Origin: Margaritifera margaritifera
Taxonomy: Eukaryota; Mollusca; Bivalvia; Unionida; Margaritiferidae
NCBI GenBank assembly: GCA_029931535.1
Contig: JAQPZY010001405.1
Location: 1,945,001 to 2,009,000 of the forward strand
Direction of reading: 5' to 3'
Length of the DNA stretch: 64,000 bases
Shown here: positions 46,160-57,235 of the stretch, piece by piece
Numbering within the stretch: position 1 is the first letter of the stretch
Layout of the letters: every line of letters begins with the position of its first letter
Translations under genes and position numbers: made by a program
The notes under the pieces: model-generated
Database searches by the model: none
Seen by the model: only the letters and a program-made list of their open reading frames with translations
What the model was told of the DNA's origin: nothing

Positions 46160-46256
46160 TGCACACACACACATGCATGCATGCACGCATGCACACATGC
46201 ATGTGCACACATGCATGTGCACACACATGCATGCACACACAAACGCACACACACAG
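46160..46256. repeat. CA / CATG microsatellite
   Basis: Mixed 'cacaca' and 'catgcatg' repeats; His/Cys-rich frames through it are artefacts. Confidence 0.95.
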
Positions 46257-47094
46257 AGATATTTGCGTTTCTTGCTTTGCTGCCACTTCTCCCTTTTCTA
46301 CTCTCACTTTTCCCTATTCTGTCCAAAAGGAGAAGTCACTTCTCCCTAAAATTCAAGTCTAGCTTGACCCCTGTATCATAATGTATATTGTATCAGGACC
46401 TATGTATAGTTGTACATATCATAATGTAACATCATTGTCGACATGTAACTCTAATCCGTAACTTTACCATACAGGTTAGTCTAATTTAGCCAGACCTCTT
46501 GTGTGGCTTTGAGAGATCTCTGCCATACAAGGGTCTGATAAAATGCCAAGTTCTTCTTGTAATGCCACAATTAGGCTGTCACAAAAATTTAAAAGATAAT
46601 TCATTTAATGATGAGATGAGCAGATGTCTTAAGTCATTTTCATGATAACTTGACATCACTTTTCATATACACATGGATATTTTCATTGGCTGGTTGAGAC
46701 ACACCTCCTGCACTGGCATCTGTTTAGATGGTGTTGTTTCATTATATTCATTTAAACTTTCAATATAAGTTTAGCTTGAATGATTACAGAAAATATGTCT
46801 AGACAAATTTTGAAATAGATATGTCTTTGTAGTTTAACTTCTGCCGAGTTTTACGGAAGCACCATCTATCGGTAACAAAGATCAATGAAGTATTTTACCA
46901 GCCCCTTTGTATGGTGGAGATATCATGGAGCTAACGCAGGAGTCTGCTTGAATGAGACTACATATGGGTCAGAATTCTGTTTCTGGTTGGTAAAAACATT
47001 TGGTTTACTCTGACCTTATCCCAAACCAGAACTCGTAACGCTAGTTATTTGTATTTTATTTGATTTCAACCTTGGAAATTTTGGGGAGTGGATC
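46257..47094. other. Unassigned stretch
   Basis: Unique-looking, no recognised gene or element. Confidence 0.4.
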
Positions 47095-48125
47095 AGAGTT
47101 CTAGATAAAAATTTAATAAAGTGAGTATTTTACACCCTGGTTTGGAACTAAGTGGGGTTTGAAATTCGATTGGATATTTTGTGAACACTTCAAAACAAAA
47201 ACCTTGCACTACAAGACTGAGTTTTATTCTTATTTATCAAGATGTTTGTTATATTCAGTCTAGGATCCCAAGGGTAGGGGGTAGTGTCCCCCACTCTCCA
47301 AATTTGAGGGATACACAACATTTTCCTTGGAGACTTACATTATTGCAATAAACATTTTATCATGTGCTGAAGTAACTTGTGAAAACATTAGCATGTTTGA
47401 ATATCTGAAATGAGCTGGACTATGGAATTTTCCATTTTGGATCTTGCTGTCACATAACTTTTGTGTTCACTCATTATCTAACAGCATTTATCATAACAAA
47501 CACCCTTTTTTTCTTAATTGCTTCTCATTTCAAATTAATAAATCATTAATTAAATGACAAATTGTGTATTGCATAAATGTAGTATCTTTTGTCATTAATT
47601 TGACCTCAAAATAAATGTAATATTCCTTGCCATAGGTTTGACTTTAACCTCAAAATTACATTATACTAGTGGCCATGAAAGACTTTACATTCCAACTCAT
47701 CTGACTACCACAAACATTGAATGTTTTCATTGCCAGATCATTGTTTTCAAATGAATATTCATTGCCAGATCATTGTTTTCAAATGAATATTCATTGCCAG
47801 ATCATTGTTTTCAAATGAATATTCATTGCCAGATCATTGTTTTCAAATGAATATTCATTGCCATCTTACAATTTGTATCACCTTTAGTGGCTTTGGCCAT
47901 TGATGATTGCTAGCGCCAACATAAATGTGGATGGACATCCACTAAGGAAATGTAGGCATATTTTGCAATTTTTCCTTATCAAAAAGCAAGCCCAGGGGGA
48001 TGCATAGGGTCAAGATTTGGGGGATATAGAACAAAAAACTGGGGGAAACCCGTGATCCTGTGCTCAATGTTCAACACTGCATACTTTTTGAATGTGTCAA
48101 ACAGCTAAGTGACAAAGATTAGTTT
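47095..48125. repeat. Dispersed repeat shared with 61605-61800, interrupted
   Basis: The segment 47095-47250 ('ctagataaaaat', 'ggatattttgtgaacac', 'aaaccttgcactac', 'tatcaagatgtttgtt') and the segment 48083-48125 ('tttttgaatgtgtcaaacag', 'ctaagtgacaaagatt') are adjacent in the copy at 61605-61800. About 830 bp lie between them here. That spacer holds a 32-bp tandem repeat and G-rich phrases. Confidence 0.5.
47727..47862. repeat. 32-bp tandem repeat, about four copies
   Basis: The unit 'tcattgccagatcattgttt' plus 'tcaaatgaatat' repeats essentially without change. Confidence 0.95.
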
Positions 48126-49117
48126 AGGGTGCACATTTTTTTACTTGTCATTTGTATGCATTAAACAATGTATTTATGCATTTTTAGTCAAATAAAACAC
48201 AACAAATATGCTGTTGATCTTGAACTCTGGTGGATTTTGTTATGGTATTAAGTGTTACAGATGTATTTCAATGAACAAAAACTGTGCAGTTTAATCATTG
48301 TATATATTGTTAAAGTTAAAGCAGCAACAAGGATAAATGCCAAGCTAGTCATCTAGTTGAATGAATGAATAGTGACCTCTGATTGGTTTGCCCAGGATGA
48401 TGACTGTAATAAAATTACAGATTTAAAAGGTGGATGTGACCTTGGATACATTTCTGTTCATCCCTACATTCAGTGGTATATTCAGAGCATCTGTTCAACT
48501 GAAATATGACACCTCATTTTTTTAATCTTCTTTGACTTTATGGAGACAGAGTACATTACTTTGCTTTTTTTGTTTACCTGTTAGACTGGTTACCTTTACT
48601 TTGACATTGAAAAATTAGCCAAATTAGTAGTGTATGACAGGACAACAAGTCGCCTTGCTCAGCCATCATCCCCCAAGTCTGCTTTGTGCAGATTCTGTCA
48701 GATATATAACCATATGACACTTTACAAGAAATAATTTTTGGGACAAATTGAATTCCTTTTTTGTTATCAACTACTTCCAAGAAAACTCCATTCTGTATGA
48801 TAGAGGCATATAAAGATGAGACTGCTGTCTATTTTGTTGATCATAGATTGCAAATCTTGTGTATTTTATGATACTAATATTAAGTTGTTTTTCATATTTA
48901 CACATGACAACTAGGTACAGTGTAAACAAATATTATGAAACATTGTGACATATACAAAAATACCCTGACCTAATTGCAAGGCCTAATTTCTTTGTAAGTT
49001 TTCAGAAACTCTGTTTAAACTTTCATTTTTTCATCATCTTTGGGTTTCATGCCCAAATCAATTTTCTTATTCCCTGCTTCTTTCTTTGTTGTTTATTATC
49101 ATCTGCAACAAATGTGG
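48126..49117. other. AT-rich stretch without recognised feature
   Basis: No gene or repeat recognised; only short shadow frames. Confidence 0.4.
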
Positions 49118-49590
49118 CAGTGGCATATAGTGATACCCTTGTCTCTACATCCAGGCATCACATGACATATAGTGATAACCTTGCCTCTACATCCAGGCAT
49201 CGCATGTCATATAGTGATAACCTTGTCTCTACATCCAGGCATCACATGGCATATAGTGATACCCTTGTCTCTCTGTCCAGGCAGGGGGTATGGCATATAG
49301 CGATACCCTTGTCTCTCCATCCAGGCATCACATGGCATATAGTGATACCCTTGTCTCTCCATCCAGGCATTGCATGGCATGTAGTGATACCCTTGTCTCT
49401 CCATCCAGGCATTACATGGCATATAGTGATACCCTTGTCTCTCGATCCAGGCATCGCATGGCATATAGTGATACCCTTGTCTCTACATCCAGGCATCGCA
49501 TGGCATACAGTGATACCCTTGTCTCTCTATCTAGGCAGAACATGGCATATAGTGATACCCTTGTCTCCATCCAGGCAGGGCATTCATTTC
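49118..49590. repeat. 42-bp minisatellite, about 11 copies
   Basis: The unit 'atggcatatagtgataccct' plus 'tgtctctccatccaggcatcac' is 42 bases, a multiple of three. Long frames such as 49114-49764 (plus) and 49207-49496 (minus) follow from that and are not taken as genes. Confidence 0.95.
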
Positions 49591-50348
49591 AGTGGTTTCA
49601 CAAGAAATTCTGCCCACACCCCCACTCGCACCCCCACCCTGAAAATCTTAATTATGGGCTCCTTCCCAATGAAAGAAAGTTCTTTGATGGGAATTTTGGG
49701 TCCTGACTCGACCTGGACCCCCCTGCAGTTGCAGAGGTTGCTTGGTTGGTTGCTATGCCACTGATTCATATTCTAAAGAATAATCTAGACTAGGGATGAG
49801 ATGATGAAATCATGTTGAATTGATCAGTATACTTGCCATATAAGAGAATGGTAGAGGTTGAACAATCCCCAAAAATGCACTCACCCAGTCAGGCTGTTAT
49901 AGAAATATAAAAATTAACTGTGTTTATAACCTAGATTTTGTCATATAACCTAGATTTTGTCATGTGAAAGGTTGTTTTCTGGAACTTATTCTGTGATTCT
50001 TCTAACACTACTAGTTGCTAGTTGTAAGTAATGACAACTTTAGACCAGTCTGCTCTCTCTTTTGGAAAGCGTTTATTAGTATTGAAGAGCGAGAAGGAGG
50101 TATTTGTATGAACTTGATCAAAACAAATGGAAAACAACTTCCAGTACAAAGTTTCGACTTTCAGCAAACAAAGTCAGTAATATATTTGAGAGAAAATGTT
50201 TTTGATTAAAGAGAAACACTGGTTAGCCCTGAATCGGCTCTAGCCTAATCAGGTGAGTGATTTAAAAATTTATTTGAAGCTGGAAATTTGCACACACTGT
50301 TTCGAGTTGGGAGAGTGCATTTTTTAACCCCTGAATGGTAACCAGTTG
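49591..50348. other. Unassigned stretch
   Basis: Contains a small direct repeat 'acctagattttgtcata' near 49930-49960. No gene recognised. Confidence 0.4.
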
Positions 50349-50475
50349 TGTGCACTTACCTCCAGTTTTATCAAATGACCCATAGTTTTGTGTGCACTTA
50401 CCTCCAGTTTTATCAAATGACCCATAGTTTTGTGTGCACTTACCTCCAGTTTTATCAAATGACCGATAGTTTTGT
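50349..50475. repeat. 42-bp tandem repeat, three copies
   Basis: 'gtgtgcacttacctccagtt' plus 'ttatcaaatgacccatagtttt', three near-identical copies. Confidence 0.95.
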
Positions 50476-50584
50476 ATTCATATGGCCTATTATGTTGTGT
50501 TAGGATACTGTATCTTGGTCACAGTGAATCTGTTAAATACAAGTTTTGCTTGTGAGGTTTTAATTTTGCACCAAAACTTGATAG

Positions 50585-51415
50585 CATCAAAGGGCATGAA
50601 AGTTGTCTATATTGCTGTGTCATTGACAGTGGTTATAGTGTCAAAGGGAATGAAAGTTGTCTATATTGCTTTGTCATTGATATTGGTTATAGCGTCAAAG
50701 GGCATGAACATTGTCTACATTGCTGTCTCATACACAGTGGTTATAGCATCAAAAGGAATGAAAGTTGTCTATATTACTGTGTCATTGACAGTGGTTATAG
50801 CATCAAAGGGAATGAAAGTTGTCTACATTGATGTCTCATTGACAGTGGTTATAGCGTCAAAGGGAATGAAAGTTGTCTATATTACTGTGTCATTGACAGT
50901 GGTTATAGCATCAAAGGACATGAAAGTTGTCTACATTGATGTGTCAATATAGCGTCAAAGGGCATGAAAGTTGTCTATATTGATGTGTCAATACAGCGTC
51001 AAAGGGCATGAAAATTGTCTACACTGATGTGTCAATATAGCATCAAAGGGCATGAAGGTTTTCTACATTGATGTGTCAATATAGCGTCAAAGGGCATGAA
51101 AATTGTCTACATTGCTGTGTCAATATAGCATCAAAGGGCCTAAAAGTTGTCTACATTGCTGTCTCATTGACAATGGTTATAGCATCAAAGGGCATGAAAG
51201 TTGTCTACATTGTTGTGTCAATATAGCTTCAAAGGGCATGACAGTTGTCTACATTGTTGTGTCAATATAGCATCAAAGGGAATGACAGTTGTCTACATTG
51301 TTGTGTCAATATAGCGTCAAAAGGCATGAAAGTTGTCTACATTGCTGTGTCAATATAGCATCAAAGGGCATACAAGTTGTCTACATTGCTGTCTCATTGA
51401 CAGTGGTTATAGGTT
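50585..51415. repeat. Two-length tandem array (54-bp then 44-bp units)
   Basis: Early units are 54 bp ('gcatcaaagggaatgaaagt', 'tgtctatattgctgtgtcat', 'tgacagtggttata') and keep a 156-codon frame open (50482-50952). From about 50945 most units are 44 bp, lacking roughly ten bases ('ttgacagtgg'); the last units return to 54 bp. Confidence 0.93.
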
Positions 51416-51828
51416 GAATAAAGACTCCCAGATCTTCAAAGGTCATAAGTCATAAAAATTCATCCATAGTACTAGGTCAGGGGCACTGGTGTGCAGAAAA
51501 TAAACCATGATCAGGTCGGTAAATTTTGCTAATTAGCAATAAAAAGTGTAAAGCTGGGTAACTTGTTACCATTTTGCAAAGTTCTTGCACCTCTGATGTA
51601 AGTGATTGAATAATTTTATTAAAAAAACAGGGACATGCTTACATGGGTATATTTGGTAATTCATATATGATCTGAAGCATTTTAATTTGACAAATTGTAG
51701 GTATATATGCATTAAGGAGGAATTGGGTAAATCTGTGGACCATTAACAGCTTCAGCATCTGACAATGATTATAAACCTGCTCAAAGCTTATTTTTCTAAA
51801 GGCAATGTGAGGTCTTTGGATTAACTCC
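51416..51828. other. AT-rich spacer
   Basis: Nothing recognised. Confidence 0.4.
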
Positions 51829-52045
51829 CTAACTACCAGTGATTACAGTATTTCTCCCATTATAAGACTAGAAAGCCTGCCTTGTAAATGTGATGAAAAG
51901 GGGGATGTGGGCCTATTATTATACAAGATTTTGAATTTACCCTTTCACTACCAATAATTACAGTATTTCTCCCAGAATAAGACCAGGAGTTTGTCTTGTA
52001 AATGTGATGAAATGTGGGATGTGAGCCTATTATTGGACAAAACTT
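51829..52045. repeat. Tandem duplication of about 115 bp
   Basis: 'ctaccagtgattacagtatttc' type text, then 'tgccttgtaaatgtgatgaa' and 'gggcctattattata', is repeated once from about 51945. Confidence 0.8.
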
Positions 52046-52125
52046 TGTAATCAAATTCAAATTCTTTATTGGAAATGCCATGTTCCATAGTATCTTCCAA
52101 AAATACATGTACATAAAGATCTGAA
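52046..52125 (-). mobile_element. Possible LINE 3' tail
   Basis: The minus strand reads 'tactatggaacatggcattt' then 'ccaataaagaatttgaattt', the usual wording at LINE 3' ends, with an AATAAA. No coding part is attached. Confidence 0.4.
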
Positions 52126-52448
52126 ATGTGTATCACATCCACTGTAAAGAAAATCACATAATTCAGCAAAGTTTATGTTTTTAAATAGGAACATGTCTTG
52201 TATTTCAAGTGTTTCATGTGTGTGACATATTCATGCAAATAATAAAGAATAATAAGTGTTTAAGTTATGATTATTTCTTTTCAAAGTATATAAATTATTT
52301 TAATAAGTGTGATGATCTGATTCAAGAAATTAAACTAAATATCTCCAACAGTTTCTTCTCATCTAAGTTTACAGCTTTTTCTTTATAGGTTCATATACAT
52401 GTAACATTTTGTGCTGTGTGAGGATCAAGTAGAGAAATTTTTTTTTTT
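52126..52448. other. AT-rich spacer ending in poly-T
   Basis: The T run at 52439-52453 belongs partly to the target duplication of the neighbouring SINE. Confidence 0.4.
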
Positions 52449-52460
52449 TTTTAAATAGTT

Positions 52461-52705
52461 GTTGTTGTTGTGGGTTTAACACCATTTTTCAGCACATGAT
52501 AGGCTATACATCGTGGCCAGTTTTATCTGGTGGAGGAAGAACCCAGGCAAACCTCGGGAAGAACCACCGACCCACGGGAAGCTACTGGCAAGCTTTCTCA
52601 CATAACTACATTGGCCGAGCCAGAGACTCGAACCCACACGGACAGGTGAGATGGAAGTGATTGGTAAAGGCGAGCGCCTTAAACCACTCGGCCACCCGGG
52701 GCCCC
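52461..52705 (-). mobile_element. tRNA-derived SINE, family S1, copy 2, with perfect 12-bp target duplication
   Basis: On the minus strand the head reads 'ggtggccgagtggtttaagg' and 'gtgggttcgagtctctgg', a tRNA-Leu/Ser-like 5' half with an intact B box. The body reads 'gccagtagcttcccgtgggt', 'ggtggttcttcccg' and 'ttcttcctccaccagat', followed by 'gaaaaatggtgttaaaccc' and an (AAC)n tail. The string tttttaaatagt flanks it exactly at 52449-52460 and 52706-52717, so the insertion is recent. Confidence 0.93.
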
Positions 52706-52717
52706 TTTTTAAATAGT

Positions 52718-53307
52718 GTCTTGTACTTGGAGTACTGCAGGTAAAGGTTAATAAAGTCATCATGGAGTTCATGGTATTTTGGAATTCTAGTAGAAAGTGC
52801 CAGTAAGATTTGACTAGTGTAGGACAAAAATGACAGAATCATTGTGGTCAGTTTCAATACTCAAAGAGTGAGGACTCTTGTGTTTTGAATTGTCATTTTT
52901 AAGATAAAACTTTTCCAAAATTTTGTAAAAATTTGGTTCGGCTTGTCATCAAGTATGGATTTATCATTGGAGAAATACGGTAATTGGCACAAAGGAGAAG
53001 TAAACAAGAAATGTGTATTCAGATGTCATATGGCACCCAAAAGGAAGTTTTGCATATAATTATACATGTAATTATGATGAAGATGGGATCAATTTCACTG
53101 TCTGTTAAGGTTCATCATAATGGCAATCTGACTTGCCTGATGGGTGTTTAAGAAGTTTTAATTTGACTTGGCACAGTACTGAATATATTAGAATATGTTT
53201 AAACACAGACTCTCCGGCATTCTAACAGGCAATTGTAATACTGCTTATTTAGCAATTTTTTGTACACTGTTGAAATATAGTCTGTCACCCTTTGTTTTCT
53301 TTCTCTT
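52718..53307. other. Unassigned stretch
   Basis: Ordinary AT-rich DNA; no gene or repeat recognised. Confidence 0.4.
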
Positions 53308-53480
53308 TGGACCTGCAGTAGCTTGAGTGTTGGACTTATAATTCAAGGATACCTGGTTCGATACCCACCCATGCCAGCCAAGGTCACCTACCTTGTTGTG
53401 TCCATGGGAAAGATTCTTAATTTGCATTTCTTTGGCATGATATAGCCAATAATGTGTTCAAAGTGTTGTTAAATACCAAC
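53308..53480 (+). mobile_element. tRNA-derived SINE, family S2
   Basis: The head 'gcagtagcttgagtgttgga' has B box GGTTCGATACCC (53354-53365). The body reads 'gtgtccatgggaaag', 'ggcatgatatagccaataat' and 'gtgttcaaagtgttgttaa'. Confidence 0.8.
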
Positions 53481-54175
53481 CAACTATCCAATCATCTATA
53501 TCTTTTACTTTTGAAAATGCAATTTTGCTGGGACAAATTGATGATATATGGCCCTTTAATATACAGTTTTGTAAATATATCAAGCTGATAAAAATTTAGA
53601 TCTCTGACCTACCACAGATCACACATGCACCAATAAAAGTTCATGTTCTTGTGACCTTTGGAATTTCCTGTCAACTTATTTTAAGTAGTTTGATAGTGTT
53701 GTATTTGATGTTGGAGTTATTGTTAGCAATGATATGTTCTGAAGGACATTTTTCACTTTAAGAAATAAGAAAGCTGTAATTGTAATTGGTGAATCAAAAG
53801 GTCAACAGAACATGACCTTGAATCACATTTTGCAACTTCAAGGTCAATCCTAAATATAATACCTTGAATGTATGCCAATAGCTACCATTCGGACAACCTC
53901 TGCTGTTTATGAAACAAGGATCTCAGTCAGTCCAAATTGTAGAAGTAACTAAAGTAGTACAAAAGATTGTGGTTTCTTTTTTTGTGAAGACATTTCTGGT
54001 TTACAAAATGTATGATTTTTCTGTAAATTACTAAAATAGCATACATCCGAGGCATATTTTTGTCCTGCAGATATAGCCAAGGTGGTCCAAATACTCATAT
54101 AATTGACCATTAAACCTACTTCTTATAGGTAAATCTTGAGTTTAATCAGATTAATATCATCAGAAATTCATTCAG
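53481..54175. other. Unassigned stretch
   Basis: A weak 'aaggtca' phrase near 53800-53850 recalls the core arrays; otherwise unique-looking. Confidence 0.4.
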
Positions 54176-54420
54176 AACAGTGGACCTCAGGTGGCCAAGT
54201 GGTCGAAAGCACTTGCCGTTACTGCTCACTGCCTCTCACCTCTGTCTGTGTGGGTTCAAGTCTCAGGCTCGGCCAATGTGGGTGTGTAAGAAAGCTTGCC
54301 AGTAGCTTCCTGTGGGTTGGTGGTTCTTCCTGGGGTTTTCCTGGGTTCTTCCTCCACTAGATAAACTGGCCGCCATGTATAGACTCTCATGTGCTGCAAA
54401 ATGGCGTTAAAGCCACAACA
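54176..54420 (+). mobile_element. tRNA-derived SINE, family S1, copy 3
   Basis: Head 'ggtggccaagtggtcgaaag' with 'gtgggttcaagtctcagg'; body as in the other S1 copies; end 'tgctgcaaaatggcgttaaa'. The 8-base tcattcag lies at 54168-54175 and 54421-54428, a plausible target duplication. Confidence 0.85.
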
Positions 54421-54428
54421 TCATTCAG

Positions 54429-54758
54429 CACACTTTTATATGCCATTTGCATGTTCTCGAGGGTGTTTTGTCTTTTAGTGAGGTTATCTATTAATAAGAT
54501 ATAGTTTTCTTTTATTAAAATTGATGTCGTATATATGAGAATAAATGTACATTTTTCAAGTGGAGCAAGGGGGATTTCCCCCACCAATTGTCAGTTCTAG
54601 AATAGACCCTAGTGATGCCTGTGTCTCAACAAGAAGGAAAACCAGACATTGGCTGGAAAATAAAGGTTGCTGATCATGAGGGGGTGATCATGATGGGAGG
54701 TTTAACTCTTTCTTCTTGTTGCTTTTTGTAATGGAACACCCCTTAAAGTGTCAAAATA
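54429..54758. other. Unassigned spacer
   Basis: Nothing recognised. Confidence 0.4.
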
Positions 54759-54977
54759 TACTGTATGTACTTGCTTACAAGTCAAGTCCAACTGCAAACA
54801 ACATAGACCCTGATCTGCCATTGCATAATGCAGTGGCAGTCATCAGGGTTTGTGTTGTTTGTTCTACTGATTACTTATAACAAACTGCATTGACCCATAT
54901 CTGCTCGTGTATAATGTGACAGCAGATTTTGGTCTGTGCAATTTGCAGTTGGAATCGACTTTTGAGTATATACAGTA
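54759..54977 (-). mobile_element. Double-hairpin MITE H, full but diverged copy 2
   Basis: TA-CTGTATGTACTTGCTTACAA at the left and its inverse near TACAGTA at the right; 219 bp. Order is module B (about 54794-54860) then module A (about 54880-54945), as in 19145. The hairpin arms carry more mismatches than the other full copies. Confidence 0.8.
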
Positions 54978-55344
54978 GGTCAGAGACCCTTTGGTGTTGG
55001 GCTTGCATACAGAAGGAGAATAAACTTGTCTGATGTTCACCAGACAAGATAGAGAAAGACATCTTTGGCAGGTTCCTTTTTATTGTGTCAAATTTTATCT
55101 TCACCTCTCTGCCATTTCAAAAACAATAATTTCTGAATGTGAAGATCCAAATGAGATTGTCAAATTCAATTATACACATTTCCTAACTTGCTGCCTTTGG
55201 TAATTTTGATGTTTTAAACACAGACAAGAAAGAGCTATTTGGGATATTGAAATTGTTGATCAGATTGGGTAGACATACTTCTGGTGAATCTCAATTTCTA
55301 CAAGCTTACCATAAGGCAGAACATATTATGTTACAATAATGTTA
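54978..55344. other. Unassigned spacer
   Basis: Nothing recognised. Confidence 0.4.
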
Positions 55345-56660
55345 CCAATTTTATTTTCACACAATAACTCAGTTCTCCACCATCTGCAGTTACTAAACTT
55401 TGTGGATGGGTTGCACTTGAGGTAAGGAAGGACCCTATTGATTTTGGGGTTAAAGGTTAAATGTCAAGGTCACTGAATGAAAGAAGAAAAATGCTTTCTG
55501 CACAGTAACTTGAGTTCTCCACCATCTGCAGTTACAAAACTTTGTAGATGGTTTGGACTAGGGGTAAGAAAGAACCCTATATCTGCGCAATAACTGGATG
55601 GCTTGGACTGGAGGTAAGAAAGAACCCTATATCTGCGCAATAACTGGATGGCTTGGACTGGAGGTAAGAAAGAACCCTATATCTGCGTAATAACTGGATG
55701 GCTTGGACTGGAGGTAAGAAAGAAGCCGCTCCATTTCAGGGTCCAAAGGTTAAGGTCACTCTGACTGCATGAATGCAAATAATTTCTGCATAATAATATT
55801 AGTTCTGGATCACATACGTGGACCAATCTTTGTAGATGGTTTGCATTGGTGATAAGAAAGACGTCTATTGGTTTTGGGGGTCAAAAGGTAAAAGGTCAGG
55901 GTCATTTTGACTGAAAGAAGAAAAATTCTTTCTTTACAAAATAACATTAGTTCTACATCACAGACCAGGACCAGACTTAGTGGATGGCTGACAATTGGGG
56001 TAAGGAAGAAGCATGTTGATTTGGGGATCAAAATGTCAAAGTTCAAGGTTACTGTGACTGAAAGAAGAATTTTCTTTTCTACACAGAAATTTCAGTTATC
56101 GACTATGTACTTTCACGAACATTTATGGATGACTTACTCATACAGTAAGAAAGAATCCTATTGAGTTGGGAGGCCAAAGATCAAGATCACTGACTGGAAG
56201 AAGAAAAATGTTTTTTATGTAATAAGTTAAGTTGTAGACTATGTACCTTAATCAGTTTGTGGAGAGCTTGCACTTAAGTTATGGAAGAGGTCTGTTGATA
56301 TTGGAATCAAAAGGTCAAAGGTCAAGTTCATTGTGACTTAAAGGAAAATGGATCTTGCAGAATAACTTCTGTTTTTGAGTAAGTGTAATGGCTAATTTTG
56401 TGGAGGGTTTGCACTTAGGGTAATAAAGAAACTATAGATTTAGGCATCTAAAGGTCAGAGGTCATGGTCATGGTAAATCTGATTTCTGCTCATAAGTTCA
56501 GTTTATGACTGCATACCTGGACCAAAGTTTGAGGACATTGAGACTCGTCGGTCAGTAATCTCCAAAGGCAACCATATCCTACTAATACCTACATAGAGGA
56601 CTAATTCAACATGGGGCAGGCATATAATGTGCCTTACGGTACTTTTCTTGTGATTTTATA
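55345..56660. repeat. Tandem-core array, family F3, copy 2
   Basis: About nine cores of roughly 130 bp with 'gttctccaccatctgcagtt', 'aactttgt-gatggtttg', 'gtaagaaagaa' and 'ggtcaaaggtcaaggtca'. The tail 'gtgccttacggtacttttct' ends near 56650. A 50-bp sub-repeat (about three copies, 55567-55717, 'ctatatctgcgcaataactg') sits in one core. Confidence 0.78.
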
Positions 56661-56936
56661 TTGTTTGGGGAAACAATCTCAGTGAACTGTATATTTATAA
56701 TTTTCTTGTAAGGTTATTTTTGTTACTGCAGGCTTGAAATACATGTAAAAGTGATTTTACAAGATAGATCATATAGTAACTGCTGGGATACATTGTCATG
56801 TAACGGGACAGGATGCAAAGTATACCTGATCGCCACTATTGGAATTTGAACTTGGATATTCAGTAAATTTGTCATGCACACATGCAAGGTGTGGACCAAC
56901 TAGGTCAGTTAGTAGATGGCCTCGTGTGTGTGCGTG

Positions 56937-56946
56937 TCTATATATG

Positions 56947-57026
<80 letters not shown>
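56937..57026. repeat. TA microsatellite
   Basis: Over 35 uninterrupted TA dinucleotides; the Tyr-Ile frame crossing it is an artefact. Confidence 0.97.
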
Positions 57027-57031
<5 letters not shown>

Positions 57032-57142
57032 AAATAATGTCAATATCTGATTAGCCAGGTTTAGCAGTATTATACATTCATGTTCTATCTTATATCTACC
57101 TCATACATAGTGCAGTGTTGACCAGTGATTAGCATGTACCAG

Positions 57143-57185
57143 AATGCAAACAGCATACACCCTGATCTACCACAACTGATGCAAA
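57143..57185. mobile_element. Degraded MITE H fragment
   Basis: 'aatgcaaacagcatacaccc' and 'tgatctac' match the left arm of module B only. Confidence 0.4.
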
Positions 57186-57235
57186 ATTCTCTGGCAGAAC
57201 ATGATCTTAAGCACATCTTTAGCTTTACCATTTTT

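Noticed and set aside
46101..46381. Cys/His-rich small ORFs on both strands
   Set aside because: They are translations of a CA/CATG microsatellite.
49114..49764. A 216-codon plus-strand ORF
   Set aside because: It is generated by the stop-free 42-bp minisatellite and ends soon after it.
56839..57027. A small protein with a Tyr-Ile tail
   Set aside because: The tail is translation of a TA microsatellite.
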